In this document: one piece after another, positions 23,698 through 35,666 of the stretch
Numbering within the stretch: the first letter of the stretch is position 1
Layout of the letters: every line of letters starts with the position of its first letter
Assembly: GCA_011503125.2 (NCBI GenBank)
Contig: WWBZ02000062.1
Coordinates: 1,178,001 to 1,242,000 of the forward strand
Direction: 5' to 3'
DNA length: 64,000 nucleotides
From: Botryosphaeria dothidea
Lineage: Eukaryota; Ascomycota; Dothideomycetes; Botryosphaeriales; Botryosphaeriaceae
Made by a program: the position numbers and the translations under genes
The notes under the pieces: model-generated
Database searches by the model: none
Seen by the model: only the letters and a program-made list of their open reading frames with translations
Told to the model about the DNA's origin: nothing

Positions 23698-26082
23698 TCA
23701 GCCAATGCGCAGTCTCTTCGCAGGCGCCTGACTAAGTTCAACAGATGCTTCTGCCTCGAGAAGATCAGCATCGTCAATATTCTCATCGAAGTCAAAGGAA
23801 GGCTGCCTTTTTCCCGAGGAGACGAAATCGAACGGTTGTTCAGAAGACGAAGACTCTGTCATTTGAGAAGCTTGCATGTTTGTAGAAGAGTCGTTCGTCA
23901 TCACATTGTGTTGCTGTTCAAGGAGGGAAAGATGAGTCAATTCCTGACTGACACTGTCCGGCTCGGTATCCGGGGGTCTCGGTATGTATGAAGACGAGCC
24001 GCGAGCAGAAGCTGTGCCACTGCCGTATAACATTTGAGATTCTTGCTGCGCCTTGTGTACTTGAATTAGCTGTCTTGGTGTCAAGCTTCGTTCGCAACCT
24101 TTTGCTGAATCAGGGTCTTGTGTCGAGCTCAAATCTTCCCGGGTCAGTTGGCCTGAATGAATAAACTGAGTTGGGGTCAGAGCTTCTTTAGGTGGACTCT
24201 CCGAGACACTGCTCCAACCAGATATCAGTTCGTTTGGTGCAGTCTCTCCTTGAGAGCACGGAGGTCCAGGAACTTCTGAAAATTCGCCCTGGACGGTCGA
24301 TGGAGGCCCAGCCGGGCTCGCGTGAGGGCAATCCGTCTCTTCTACTATAGACGGCAGTATCGAAGATTGTCCTGATGCCAATGTGACAGAGAAACTTTCT
24401 CTTTCAGATGAAGCTGGCTGATCGAAAAAGCGTGACTGGTTAAGCTCCATTTTCGGACGAGGCGAGTTGAGAAGCTCAACCAGCCTGAAGATATTTCTTT
24501 TGGGCACCCAATCTTGAATTGCATGTTGATACACGGCTTCGAATTCGTCGGCATGAGTCGGATTGGAGAACCATTCGTGTTGAAGTGCTTGCTTTGCGGT
24601 CATTCGGACGTCCTCATCAAGCACAAGCGATCGCCTGATAAAATCTTTGGCTCTACGGCCGACATTCTGCCAAAAAGAATCGTCATCCAGGAGGTCAAGA
24701 TTGCACTCAATGCTCCGGTTTTGGATTGCGCGGTCCGAATTCTCATCGTGGCCGTCACGGAAAATCGGCTTGCCACAGACGAGATAGCTTGTGATGCAGC
24801 CAACTGACCAAATGTCAACGGCTTTCGAGTAACCAGATTCTGGAATTATCTTTGGGTTCCTTCTGTAAACTTCCCTGCACAGATGTTAGCAAAGCTGGCT
24901 CAATAGGCAATAAATAATCTTTCAAAGAGTCTTGTTACGTCTCAAGACTCACGGAGCAATATAGCCGACTGTTCCAACCAGAGTGTTCATTCTTCTAGTG
25001 AGACTCTGAACCGAATGCTCGCTGTTGGGGAGGTATCGCGATTGACCGAAGTCTGTGATAACCACTCGGCATCCGCCTTTAGTCGAGCTTAACAGGATGT
25101 TGTCTGGTTTCAAGTCGCGGTGGACAATTCCGTGTTCGTGTAAATAATCAACGCCCCTTAGGATTTGCTGAACAATGACCGCAGCTTCGATGGCAGAAAC
25201 CCCCGCTGGATGACTTTTGTCCATGAAAGAGAAGAGATCGCCACCAGGGACGAGTTCCTGGAAGATGTAGCTACATGGAGTCAGTGGAATTACTAAGAGT
25301 CTGCGAACATCTCGGCTTACAGGTTGGTGTGGCTGTGAAAGACCTTTTCCAGCCTGATGATGTTCGGCTGTAAACGATCAGAAAATATTGCCTGCTTAAT
25401 TGGAGCTTACACGTACGTGGTCAAGATCTCGCAGAATTTCGAATTCCTGTGTAAGTTTTTCCTCGCAGAAATTCTGTTGCTGACGTACGATGTCCAATGG
25501 GACAATTTTGCAGGCAAGCTGCCGTTGAGTTTTCCGATGGACTGCGATATGAACAGCCCCATGACCTCCCTCGCCGATCTTGCGCTTCTCGACTTGAAAG
25601 CGGCGACCAATGACCTAGGACTGTGAGATCTCTCTCTCTCAGATAAGCATGGTTTGGCTTGCCTTCATGTCTGTCTGCACTGCTGACGGGAACGGAGGGT
25701 CTTCTCCTTCAAGGTCCTTGTTCACATGATACCGGAGAAATACACTTGGGTGGAACCATAGTTCATCATTCTCTTCAAGTAAAGTGATCCGGATGCTGGA
25801 GCGCATGAGGATTCCGCGCGGATCCGGCTGGTCCTCGACCGGTGTTTGAGCTCTTCTGAGGTAAGTGCCATTGGTCGAAACATCCTCAGCGTAAACAAGG
25901 GGTGGAATTGACCATTGTCCGTCGTCTTCGAAGACAATGCAATGGAATTTGACGTGACGCTTAGAGATAGTTCCATGAGCATGTTCCAGCTGGGGTGAAT
26001 CTCTTCCCAGGGAAAATTCGTCCCTGGCATAGATTGGTATTTGTGTCTTCAAATCTACAATGTAAGTCAGAGAGTTGGCCAT
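23698..26082 (-). CDS. FHA-domain checkpoint kinase (Rad53/Cds1/Chk2/Mek1 type)
   Basis: Minus-strand exons 26082-25663, 25614-25417, 25367-25321, 25270-24953 and 24874-23698 give 719 residues. An N-terminal FHA domain (about residues 5-115) shows FSLGRD, GTISKRHVKFH and DVSTNGTYL, the phosphothreonine-binding residues. The kinase domain (about 145-430) has GEGGHGAVH, the catalytic Lys in LACKI, HRDLKPDN, ITDFGQS and the APE motif restored across the last intron, so it should be active. The C-terminal tail of about 210 residues holds seven SQ/TQ sites (typical ATM/ATR targets) and ends in a basic PAKRLRI, probably a nuclear signal. Role inferred: DNA-damage or meiotic checkpoint. A single FHA domain fits Cds1/Mek1/PRD-4-like members; which one is unresolved. 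The first intron is GC-AG (GCAAGC donor at 25662). Confidence 0.9.
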
Positions 26083-26490
26083 TTTGGGGAGAGTGAACGT
26101 GACGGACGCGATTCTCGTCCATCGTACTCATAGGCTGCATGCCGGACATCCAGAAAGGCGACCGGGGTTCCTGCCTGACTCGCTTGGGGCTGCGAATCTC
26201 TCACCATCTTCCCCCACCTGATGACCCCTCGCGGGCGTGCACTTCCCCGCCCGGGCAAGGGATTCCTTTAAGGACGAATGACGTGCGTCGCAGCGAATAG
26301 TCATGAAGTCTTGGCATGTGTCACAGTCGGTCGTCGCCTTTGCGTCCTGACGGCGTGAGGAGCTAGCATCATGACTAATCTACACTATACCGCTCCTGGC
26401 TAGGCTCGCTTAAGCACCACACAAGAACACTGCGGAGCAGCTTCAGACCATCTTCTTTCCACCACCAACGAACCTCATCTCGACAACCAG
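26083..26490. promoter_or_regulatory. Divergent promoter region, FHA kinase / RPL41
   Basis: About 400 bp between the FHA kinase start and the probable RPL41 5' UTR. Holds promoters for both genes. No defined element recognised. Confidence 0.4.
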
Positions 26491-26622
26491 GTTAGTCTCC
26501 TCTGTGCCCAATTTCGCCTCTCGATGGCTCCGAAGAAGCAGTAGCAATGCGCTGCAGCCTCCCAACGAGCGCATTGAAGCGAATCACCCTCTCGCCACCA
26601 GCAAAAAGCTGACTGCCTTCAG
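26491..26622 (+). other. Probable 5' UTR intron of RPL41
   Basis: A GTTAGT donor directly after CAG and a GCTGAC branch site followed by CTTCAG bound 132 nt, ending 18 nt before the ATG. Leader introns are usual in fungal ribosomal-protein genes. Inferred only from splice signals. Confidence 0.55.
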
Positions 26623-26640
26623 TTCATCTAGTTATCGAAG

Positions 26641-26786
26641 ATGAGAGCGAAGTGGAGAAAGAAGCGCGTACGACGCCTCAAGCGTAAGAGGAGAAAGGTT
26701 AGGGCCCGCAGGTAAGTTTTTCGAGCGCACGCAAGCGCAACCTCACCGTCCACCGCTCGTGTGCTCACACTTTTCACAGCAAATAA
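26641..26786 (+). CDS. RPL41: 60S ribosomal protein eL41 (25 residues)
   Basis: Exons 26641-26711 and 26780-26786 (intron 68 nt, GTAAGT...CACAG) encode a 25-residue, almost entirely Arg/Lys protein starting MRAKWRKKR and ending RARSK, the near-universal eL41 sequence. It is the smallest ribosomal protein and sits at the subunit interface of the large subunit. The second exon carries only one base of the Ser codon, the Lys codon and the stop, so the gene is easy to miss. A leader intron probably precedes it (26491-26622). Confidence 0.95.
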
Positions 26787-27390
26787 ACGACTCGTTTCCT
26801 CGAACACTGTCACCCCACGACCTACCATGACAATGGCTTCACGAATCCACGACAATTCTTGATGCGGCTCGCAATCGACTCCACCAACTCAGCTCCTGGA
26901 GTATTACGTCATACCATCGGCAACGAAGGCACGGCAGCCCTGGGTGCCGGGCGTGGGCCGACTGCAATTTTGAATCTCGGATTGTCGCATTGTGGGAAGA
27001 TGGGGAAGCTGGTTGAAATTCCTTCGAGGATATCAAGTGTTTAATGCACCACATTCAGGCAGACCTGTTTCTAACACCGGCACCTTCGGGGCCTTTGAAA
27101 CCGTCCAGCCTTTAGTCGATTACCTAGGCACAATATGAGTCCTGGTCAACGGCGATGAATTTGCCAATGCTGCATGTGAAGACTGTCGTGAATACGGAAC
27201 CTCATTTGTCACGCCAACATGGAGATATTCTTCCACTCCATTATTGGCCCTCTTTCAGTTCCAAGAGTGAACCAGTGCGTAAAATTGACTTGTCGGCCTT
27301 TGTCCCATGGCTCGCCAGGTCTCATTCCGCTCTGACATGCCTTTAATTTGGCCCAAATCCTTGTGTCGAGGGTCGGCAACGCACAATCGC
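26787..27390. other. No supported gene
   Basis: About 600 bp between convergent genes RPL41 and the alpha/beta hydrolase. Short frames on both strands show no motif; expected 3' UTRs only. Confidence 0.5.
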
Positions 27391-28687
27391 TTAGGCGAGC
27401 TTCTCCAGAATGAACTGCTGCGTCACCTCCCGTGCAGGTCCAGCATCTTCGCAATCGGATGACGGAAATAAAATAAAGCCGTGGGGCGCTCCGTTGAAGA
27501 TCTTCGTGATTGCCTCGCTACCGCTGCATCTCCACTTGACGGCCATCATCAGCGTATCATCAAGCAAGGGATCCTCAGTCCCGCAGGTGAACAGCGCCGG
27601 CGGCAGGCTCCCTCTTCCAAACTGGTAGAAATCAACGTAGAACGGAGAGATCTCCGGATCACGTCGCTCTTCCTTGGTCGTATTCGGGATGAAGGCGTCT
27701 GTGAAGCGTTCCATGATGTCTTGGTCCAGTACCAACGGTCCACGTCGTTTGAAGTTCCTTGCTTGTGGCAGCATTGATAAGTCATAAGCGCCAAAATGCA
27801 GGAGCAGACCACGCAGAGAGAAGTTTGACAGTGTCTTGAGCAGGTGCAGTGCGGTCACCAAACTAAGATAAGCACCTGCAGACTGTTTTTCGTTAGCAAT
27901 ACTATAACACGTCAGATGGGTTGCCAAGGTGTTGTAATGGCACCCTCGAGTATATCCACATCTAGAATCTCGCTTCAACTTCCCATGCCCTTGTTGCTTG
28001 CTAATTGCACTACCCAAACCAGCTTCGTAATGGAAATCAATACATACCTCTCCTCCGATGAACATCAAATCTGCACCGTAATTAAACTTTGATTTCTTGA
28101 CGAGCCACTCCGCAGCGTCGAAGCAATCGTGGGGCCCAGCCGGATAAGTATGCTCTGGGGCCAACCTGTACCCAACACTCACAACGGCGAGCTGGCAGTT
28201 ATCGGCGAACCATTTGAGGAACGTGTCTTGACTATGCGCGCTCAGTGGACAGTCGTTTTGTTGCATGCAGCGGAAGCCTACTGTTTTTCGGATTGCAGCA
28301 CAAATCCACCGCCATGGATGTGCATGAACACGCCCTTCACTTGGCCGTTTTCAGGCTTGAACATGCGACAGGGTATTTCACGGCCGGCATCACGGGATGG
28401 GATCTGAAAGTCGACGCCGGAACTGATCACCACGGGCTTGGGCAGGCTGGTTTCTCCATTCCATCGCATCTGACGGAACTTCTCCGCACCGACCTATGCA
28501 AAGTTCAACGGATGGTCTCATCCGAGTCGTGTGACTTTTGAAACATGACAGCGGTACGTACCTCGTACCACTTCGGGATGCTTAGCTGCGTCTCGATGAG
28601 TCTGTCATTCAACGCGGCGGTTGAACTGCTGATCTGAGACATGTCGAACTTCGAGTCATCGATGATGAGATCACTTGCCAGGGGCAT
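27391..28687 (-). CDS. Alpha/beta hydrolase, HSL (hormone-sensitive lipase) esterase family
   Basis: Minus-strand exons 28687-28562, 28493-28282, 28240-28048 and 27882-27391 give 340 residues. The oxyanion-hole motif HIHGGGFV ends exon 2. SVGYRLAPEHTYPAGPHDC follows in exon 3. The nucleophile elbow GGE-SAGA is split by the third intron (165 nt), with the catalytic Ser coded by the first codon of exon 4. The acid is Asp in EDPLLDD and the base is His in GAPHGF, so the triad is complete. The family hydrolyses short-chain esters or acyl conjugates; the substrate here is unknown. No signal peptide, so probably cytosolic. The second intron is only 41 nt, the shortest in the window; it is needed to restore the family's FVLQS...HSQD join. 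Confidence 0.88.
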
Positions 28688-29710
28688 TTTGAATGACACG
28701 GCGTTTCCTGAAGGGTCCACGATGCTGAGCACACGCAACGACAGAAGTGAAGCCTTTGGCACTGCCTCTCTAATATAGTGGTGGTCTCAATCCAGGCAAA
28801 AGACAGTTCTCGCTGACAATTGCGCTGCTGACGGGCAGTGAGCAGTGGGGGAGAGCGGAGGCCGGGGCCAGGGGCGGCGGGAAATCGCCCGAAAACGCGG
28901 GGCGGAAGGCGCTCCCGGGATCTCCAGCACTGCTGCAAGATACACCATCACTTCGTCTGCAACCAGCACTTCCCCCAGCACCATCCGGACACAACACATC
29001 CGCATCGCGAGGCTGACAGCATGTCGTATCTCCGTACTGCCATGCTTTGGCCACTCAGCAAGGCGCAGCCTGGGTAAGGTTAACATGTGGAGACGGGAGG
29101 CGCATCATTCCTTGTTATCTGTCAGCCAAGGATGCGCAATCCTCTTGGCTGTCCCGATTAAGCGCTTGGTCACGAGACTGCCTCCCTCCAAAGGACCAAT
29201 TGTACCTCTTTTCGCCTCTGCAGCAATCGCGCTGGTCGGGGCCGCTTCCAACCAGCCTTCTTGGTCCGTCATGGCAGCCTCAACAAGTACCTGCTCCTCC
29301 GGCCCTGCTATTGGTCGCTCCTCTCCTCCAAGAAGACAGGCGAAAGTCTACACGTCTTGAGATGCAAGTTCCGCGCTGAGCCAAGAGGCCAAGAGCGGCG
29401 GAACATGCCAATCCCGCGGTCGAGCGAAAGCTATGGCGTCTCGGTTGCTCCTTTGGTGGAGCGTTGCGCAGCGGACGTGATTGCTGACGACGGCAGCTCG
29501 CTATGAGGCGATTGGGCCAAGCCGCAAGCCAAGAATGTCGTACTGGGTCCTCCACGGCAAACCGGCCTATTTAACGTCCACCCCGCGACCCCGCAGCCTG
29601 GGACTACATCCACTTTGGATATCGTCCATTGTGACAATTCCCTCTGTTTGCCACTGGTGTTCTCTCATACGCTCGACCGGGACCCCTCAGAACGAACCTC
29701 AGCCTAGTGA
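28688..29710. other. Intergenic; promoter side of ENA ATPase
   Basis: No coding region is supported in this 1 kb between divergent genes. A TATTTAA stretch at about 29568-29574 lies roughly 140 bp before the ATPase start and is a candidate TATA element. Confidence 0.45.
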
Positions 29711-32700
29711 ATGGGGATAGACGACACCACCCTTGATGTCGAGGAGACGACTGAACCTCCTATACGTGGCCCCGTAGAGGAACGTATATCGAAAGGCACT
29801 GCTTCTCCGGCTCCAACCCCCGAGAAAGACGACGTCGGCCACTCCGCCGGCACCACTCTGACCTCTGCGCCATCTACCGCCTCATCCGACGACGACGGCA
29901 AAGAAGGCAGCGGCTACAAGAACGCTCACACCGTACCTGCGGCCGCAGTTGCCCGGGTACTGGGCGTCGATCCTCAGTAAGCCCACCTCCTTCCTGCAGT
30001 CGTACAGAGGTGGCTAACAGCTCAGAAATGGACTCACTCGTGCCGAAGCCGCATCTCGCCTTGAGCGAGATGGGCTTAATAAGGTTGAGGGAGCTAAAGG
30101 GCTTTCCTTGTGGAAAATTCTGTTGAGACAGGTCTCTAACAGTCTTACCCTAGTATGTAGACCAACGATTTCGCCACTAACACGAAGTGGCGAATCTCGT
30201 GCATTGATGACCTCGTCGCGAGACGACATTCAGATGCTCATGTGCGTTCCTTCATCACTAACCCAAATAGGTCCTTGTAATTGTCATGGCTCTGAGCTTT
30301 GGTATCGATGACTACATCGAAGGCGGAGTTATCACTGCTGTCATTCTCCTCAACATCGTTGTCGGGTGAGTTAGATCACTTTTCCCTGCTGTTGGTCTTT
30401 TGCTGACTCTGGTCCAACAGCTTCGTCCAAGACTACCATGCGGAGAAAGCCATCATGTCTCTTTACGCGCTATCCGCACCCGTCTCAAAGGTGATGCGAG
30501 ACGGTTTAATTGAGCATGTCAAGGCCGAGACCGTGGTAGTTGGTGATATCGTTCACCTCAACGTCGGAGACATTGTCCCGGCAGATTTGAGGCTGATCGA
30601 CGGAATCAACGTATCAACCGATGAAGCTCTCCTGACTGGAGAATCGCTCCCTGTGACCAAGACTCCCCATAAGATTTTCGACGTCTCCGACATTCCAGTT
30701 GGAGATCGCACCAACATGGCGTATTCCGCTACTACAATGTCTCAGGGACGTGCTACTGGTGTCGTTGTGGCAACCGGCATCAACACTGAAGTCGGCCAAA
30801 TTGCTGAGATGCTACGTAGCCGTGGAAGAGTGACTGAAGGATCTAACGTCGCCATCCGCACTTGGAATCGCTTCGAGAACGGGTTTAAGGTCGTATTGGG
30901 TCTGGAAGGAACTCCCCTGCAGATTAAGCTAAGCAAATTCGCCCTCCTTCTATTTGCCCTCGCCATCCTCCTGGCGGTGATTGTTTTCTCGGCGGCGAAA
31001 TGGGATGTCCGAGGCGAAGTCCTCATCTACGGCATCTGCGTCGGAGTTGCGGTCATCCCGGAATCTCTGATTGCAGTTCTTACCATCACCATCGCGGTCG
31101 GCACCAAAGCCATGGCCAAGGGAAATGTCATTGTTAGAAAGCTTTCTGCTCTTGAAGCTGTCGGAGGTGTCACAAACATCTGCTCTGACAAGACTGGCAC
31201 CCTCACGCAGGGCAAGATGATTGCCCGCAAGGCCTGGATTCCTTCCATGGGAACGGTGACGGTCCATGATACTACCAACCCATTCGACCCAACAAATGGT
31301 TTTGTCAAGATGAACGATTGTGATGTCGACATCGAGGATTACGACAAAACTACTCTTATGGACACTTTCCTGAAGGCGATTGCCCTTTGCAACCTTTCTT
31401 CTGTCTACAAATCCTCTGCGGATGACGCCTCGGTCAGCACGGCGTCGGAAGCGGGCTGGATAACCGTAGGCGAACCCACGGAAATTGCCCTCCAGGTCTT
31501 TGCCATGCGATTCAACTACGGAAAGCCGACGCTGATGGAGGACGACACGCTGGAACTCCTGGCCGAATTTCCCTTTGACTCCAACTTCAAGCGGATGACG
31601 GTGATTTACAAGGACAAGGCCGACTTCTCGTCCCATGCATACATGAAGGGTGCCGTAGAGGTTATGCTTCCTGCTCTCTTGAGCTCTGACTCTGGGAAGA
31701 ATCAAATCAGCACTATGGCGGAGGAAATGGCCGGTCAGGGTCTGCGTGTTCTCTGCGTCGGCCATAAGCTGGTGCCGGACGACCCCAAGCAACTCGCCGA
31801 CCGTGCCGTCGCTGAATCGAACATGGAATTCGTCGGTCTCATAGGACTGTACGACCCGCCTCGCCTGGAATCAGCCGATGCGGTGCGCAGGTGCCAGATG
31901 GCTGGAATTACCGTGCACATGTTGACTGGTGACCACATCAAGACTGCCACGGCCATTGCCCACGAAGTTGGCATCCTGAGCGGGACGGCGCCAAACGCAA
32001 AGTCCGGATCTGCCATCATGCCGGCCTCGGAATTTGATAAGCTCTCTGACGAGGAAATTGATGCTGTCGAAACCTTGCCCCTGGTTCTGGCCCGATGCAG
32101 CCCCAAGACCAAGGTCCGAATGGTTCAAGCAATGCACCGCCGCAAGGCGTTCTGTGTCATGACTGGCGATGGTGTCAATGATGCCCCAGCCTTGAGGATC
32201 TCCTCAGTCGGTGTTGCCATGGGCTTGAATGGCAGTGACGTCGCCAAGGAGGCGGCTGACATGGTCTTGACTGACGACAACTTTGCCTCAATCGTGAAAG
32301 CTGTGGAGGAGGGACGCAGGCTGTTCGACAATATCCAGAAGGTAAGAGACCCTCAAGACCGCACTCACTGGAGGAGACGAAAGTTAACATTTATTCTCAG
32401 TTCCTACTCCACCTCCTCATCTCCAACATCTCCCAAGTGATTCTCCTCTTGATTGGGCTGGCCTTCAAAGACGGCGATAACAATTCCGTCTTCCCGCTCT
32501 CCCCACTCGAGATTCTCTGGGTCAACCTCATTACCTCGTCCTTCCTTGCCCTCGGTCTCGGCGTTGAGGAAGCGCAGCCAGACATTATGCTGCGCCCTCC
32601 GCACGACCTCGCTGTTGGCGTCTTCACGCCTGAACTTATCATCGACAAGTTCATCTACGGCTTTTTCATGGGCTCGCTCTGCATCGCTGCCTTCACTTCA

Positions 32701-33210
32701 GTGGCCTTCGGCGTCGGAGACGGTGCCCTTGGTCAGGATTGCAACGAAGGCTGGAACGACACGTGCGGCACCGTCTTCCGCGCGCGTGCCACCACCTACG
32801 CGACCCTTTCCTTCCTCCTGCTTGTCACAGCGTGGGAGGTCAAGCACTTCTCCCGCAGCTTGTTCAACCTCTATCCGCAACCACCCGACACTTCGGTGTC
32901 GAAGAAGTCGCTGTCGGTCTTCTCGGCCGTCTGGCGCAACCGCTTCCTCTTCTGGGCCGTTTTTGCCGGCTTCGTCATCACATTCCCGGTCGTGTACATT
33001 CCGGTCATCAACCGCGAGGTCTTCAAGCACCAGGCTATCACCTGGGAGTGGGGCATCGTGGTCGCGTGCGTGGTGGTGTACCTGGCCGCCGTTGAGAGCT
33101 GGAAGGCGTGTAAGCGCCGTTTCGGCCTTGGCACTGGCAAATACCGGATGCTGACGGTTGAGGATGCGGAGATGAGGGCTGGTCTGGCGCCCACGACTGA
33201 AAAGGTTTGA
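29711..33210 (+). CDS. ENA-type (P2D) Na+/K+-exporting P-type ATPase
   Basis: Exons 29711-29976, 30026-30152, 30271-30365, 30421-32341 and 32401-33210 give 1072 residues. Key motifs are intact: TGES in the actuator domain, IPESL in the fourth membrane segment (PES is typical of ENA pumps, PEG of Ca pumps), the phosphorylated Asp in DKTGTLTQG, KGA in the nucleotide domain, TGDH, and GDGVNDAPAL in the hinge. About ten membrane segments are expected, six after the cytoplasmic loop. Fungal ENA pumps export Na+ or K+ across the plasma membrane at high pH or high salt. A hydrophilic, Asp/Ser/Thr-rich N-terminal tail of about 75 residues precedes the conserved cation-ATPase start. Nothing is missing; most fungi have several ENA paralogues, so no specific symbol is assigned. 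Confidence 0.95.
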
Positions 33211-33500
33211 ATTATTTCGCCTCGAAGAAGAAACGTGTCTGGTGAGAGACTGTTGAAAGGGAAGTTGGGACTAAATTGACAAAGCTTGATGGAGGATGTG
33301 TTGACGATTCGATGAGACGCTCCTTTTACACAACTTGCTGATGTTGGCGTTGGTTGTGATCGCTCTTTCACACAAGACCGATCGTTACCTACACACCAAA
33401 TTGCTTGATTACGGCAGATAGCAACCCACACTCGTTTGAAATACACAATCATGAGAGCGAAGTCGTTTCCTCTCATCAAAGTCTGCATTATGCTGTGATT

Positions 33501-35666
33501 TCACCGTGTATACCTCGTCTCACTCACATAATCCTTCCGCGGCCCCTTGACCACATACGTCACCCGCATCCCTTCCGTCTCCCCACCAAAGTCAAACCTC
33601 GCATCGTACATGTCCTCGCCGCACGGATGCCTCCCCTTCGCCTTCAATCCCCTTCCTCCCTCCCTTGCTCTTTCAAACTCCATATCCAAAAACAGATAGT
33701 CCACGCTCTCCCCGTTCTCCTTCACGAACCACATCGTGATGCTCTCGCCTTTCTCCCGCGACCCGCCCGTCTCGGATCCTTTCCCGTCGGTTTCTTGGAG
33801 TCCTCGATACCGCCACACGTACCGCCTCCGCGCGGGAAACTCCAGCCCGTTATCCGTCCGCAGCACGCCCTCCTCGGCGTACAGGTACTCGGCGGCGTAG
33901 CCGGGCGCTGTCGGCTCGCGCGGGGCGAACGTCGCGGTCCCCGCGAAGGTGCCGGACGGCATGGCGGGCCGGGCGGACGTGAGCGTGCGGGCGAGGGTCC
34001 AGGGGCAGGCGGGGGCCGCGGTGGAGAGGGACGCGAAGGTTGCGCCGAGGGGCGAGGGCGTGCTGGGCGCCGGGGTCTGCTGCTGCTGCTGCTGCTGCTG
34101 GCGGGCGGCGGCTTCGCGCGGCGAGAAGAGGAAGGCGTTGACGGACTGGAGGGTCGCGCGCGAGGGGCTGGCGGCCGGGAAGGCCGTCATGATCCAGCCG
34201 AGGCGCTGGCGGATGAAGGTCTTGGAGATGGCGGCGGCGTCGCTGGGGGCGCGGACGCGGTTGCCTGTCAGGGCGTCAGTCAGCTCGCAAGCCCTCAAGC
34301 ACAAACGCCTTCGGCTTACCGTCTTCGTCCGCGTAGAGGCAGAGCGTCGCGAGTGCCACGCCGACGGAGATGTCCCTGCCCGTCTGGCAGCACACCGCCA
34401 GCTTCGAGTCTTCGGGCAGGTCCCGCATGAAGCCCTCGATCTTGGGGATCTCGGTGCGCAGATCGCGGCTGCCCAGCTTGCCCGTTCCGCACCGGAGGTG
34501 CAGGTACCTGCTCTTCAGCCGCCCTCGCAGCCCTTCGTCCGCGCTCTCCGCGCACATGACCACGGCGTCGAACTCGCCCCCCTTCGCCGCGTCGAGCGCG
34601 CCCACGTACAGCCACTCCGTCGGCCCAACCCGCACCGCCTCTGCCGCACCGCTCCCCTTCGCCGCGCCCTCCCTGCCGAGCTCGGCAATCACAGCCGGCA
34701 GGTCCGCCTCGCCGGTCGAGAGCAGCCGGGCCTGGTGCGTCCAGAACAGCGGCGCGGTCAGGCCGCACGCCCAGCCTTCGCTGTCGTCGCCCGCGCCCTG
34801 CACGTAGCCGCCTTCGCTGGCCTCGCCGCCGGGCACGCGGCGGCTCGCCGTGCAGCAGATGATGGGGTGGAAGTCGGGGAATGCGTCGCCGTCTTCAGAG
34901 GGCGTGGGCAGGGGGGAGTCGGGCGTCACCCAGAGCGGGCGGAGGGGCTTCTTGAGGGCGGTGCGCAGGCGGGCGACGGGCAGGTTGAGGGCGGCGGCGG
35001 AGGCGAGGAAGGTGGAGAGGAGCGCGGAGATTTGGGCGTGCTCGGAGGGCGAGACGGTGGTGTGGGGGGTGTGGAGGGTGGGGGCGTCGGGGGAGGGGAA
35101 GAGGAGGGCGTTCCAGATGGCGCACCAGATGGGGATGGTTTTGGAGAGGGCGTCGGGCATTCCTGGGGGCGTCAGATGGAATTTCGTCAAATGGAGTAGA
35201 CAACACATGAAGCAGGTGGTTGGATTAGATGAGATAGAAACATACTTTTGCCTCGCCTGGTAGAGTCGACGACGATGCACCTGGCCGAACAATTAGTTTT
35301 CGAGTCTTTCAAGGGATTGCTTTAGCTGCTCCCCTACCCGTCATGTTGTGCCACGAGTTCGAGGACTTGGATGTTGAGCCGCCTCAGACTGAAGGACCAT
35401 TCCCCGGTGTGGCCGTCGGTGCTCTTGAAATAGGCGCTCGCAGCCTTGCGGTCCAGCGGGATGTACCAGCTGCCACACCTCTCGTTCGCCACCAGCGGGC
35501 GTTTGTACGCATTGGCAACCTCGCATACGAACTCGGCGTCCTCGGCGACGGAGCGAAGCCGGTTGGAGATGGAAAGCGTGGAGCGTCGGAGAGAGGAGAG
35601 AGTGGTGGAGAAATCTGTAGAGAGGACGGGGAAGATGATGTCCGAGGTCTGGACCGGCCGGGACAT
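33501..35666 (-). CDS. RIT1: Initiator-tRNA ribosylphosphate transferase fused to DUF6314
   Basis: Minus-strand exons 35666-35338, 35280-35246, 35162-34320 and 34264-33501 (introns 57, 83 and 55 nt) give 656 residues. The Rit1 part shows ANERCGSWYIP, the exon-spanning CIVVDSTRRGK, MPDALSKTIPIW, the phosphatase-like CQTGRDISVGVALATLCLY loop, and the family's end RQRLGWIMTAFPAASPSR. Rit1 adds a 2'-O-ribosyl phosphate to A64 of initiator tRNA-Met, keeping it out of elongation. The same last exon continues without a stop through a Q8 tract into a DUF6314 domain of about 170 residues (SGTFAGTATF, YAEEG, RRRYVWRY, HPCGEDMYDARF, VVKGPRKDY). Standalone Rit1 ends near the point where the Q tract starts, so this is a domain fusion. 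The role of DUF6314 is unknown. Confidence 0.92.
34077..34100 (-). repeat. CAG8 trinucleotide tract (polyglutamine linker)
   Basis: Eight CAG codons on the minus strand at the junction of the Rit1 and DUF6314 domains. A length-variable linker is likely. Confidence 0.85.
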
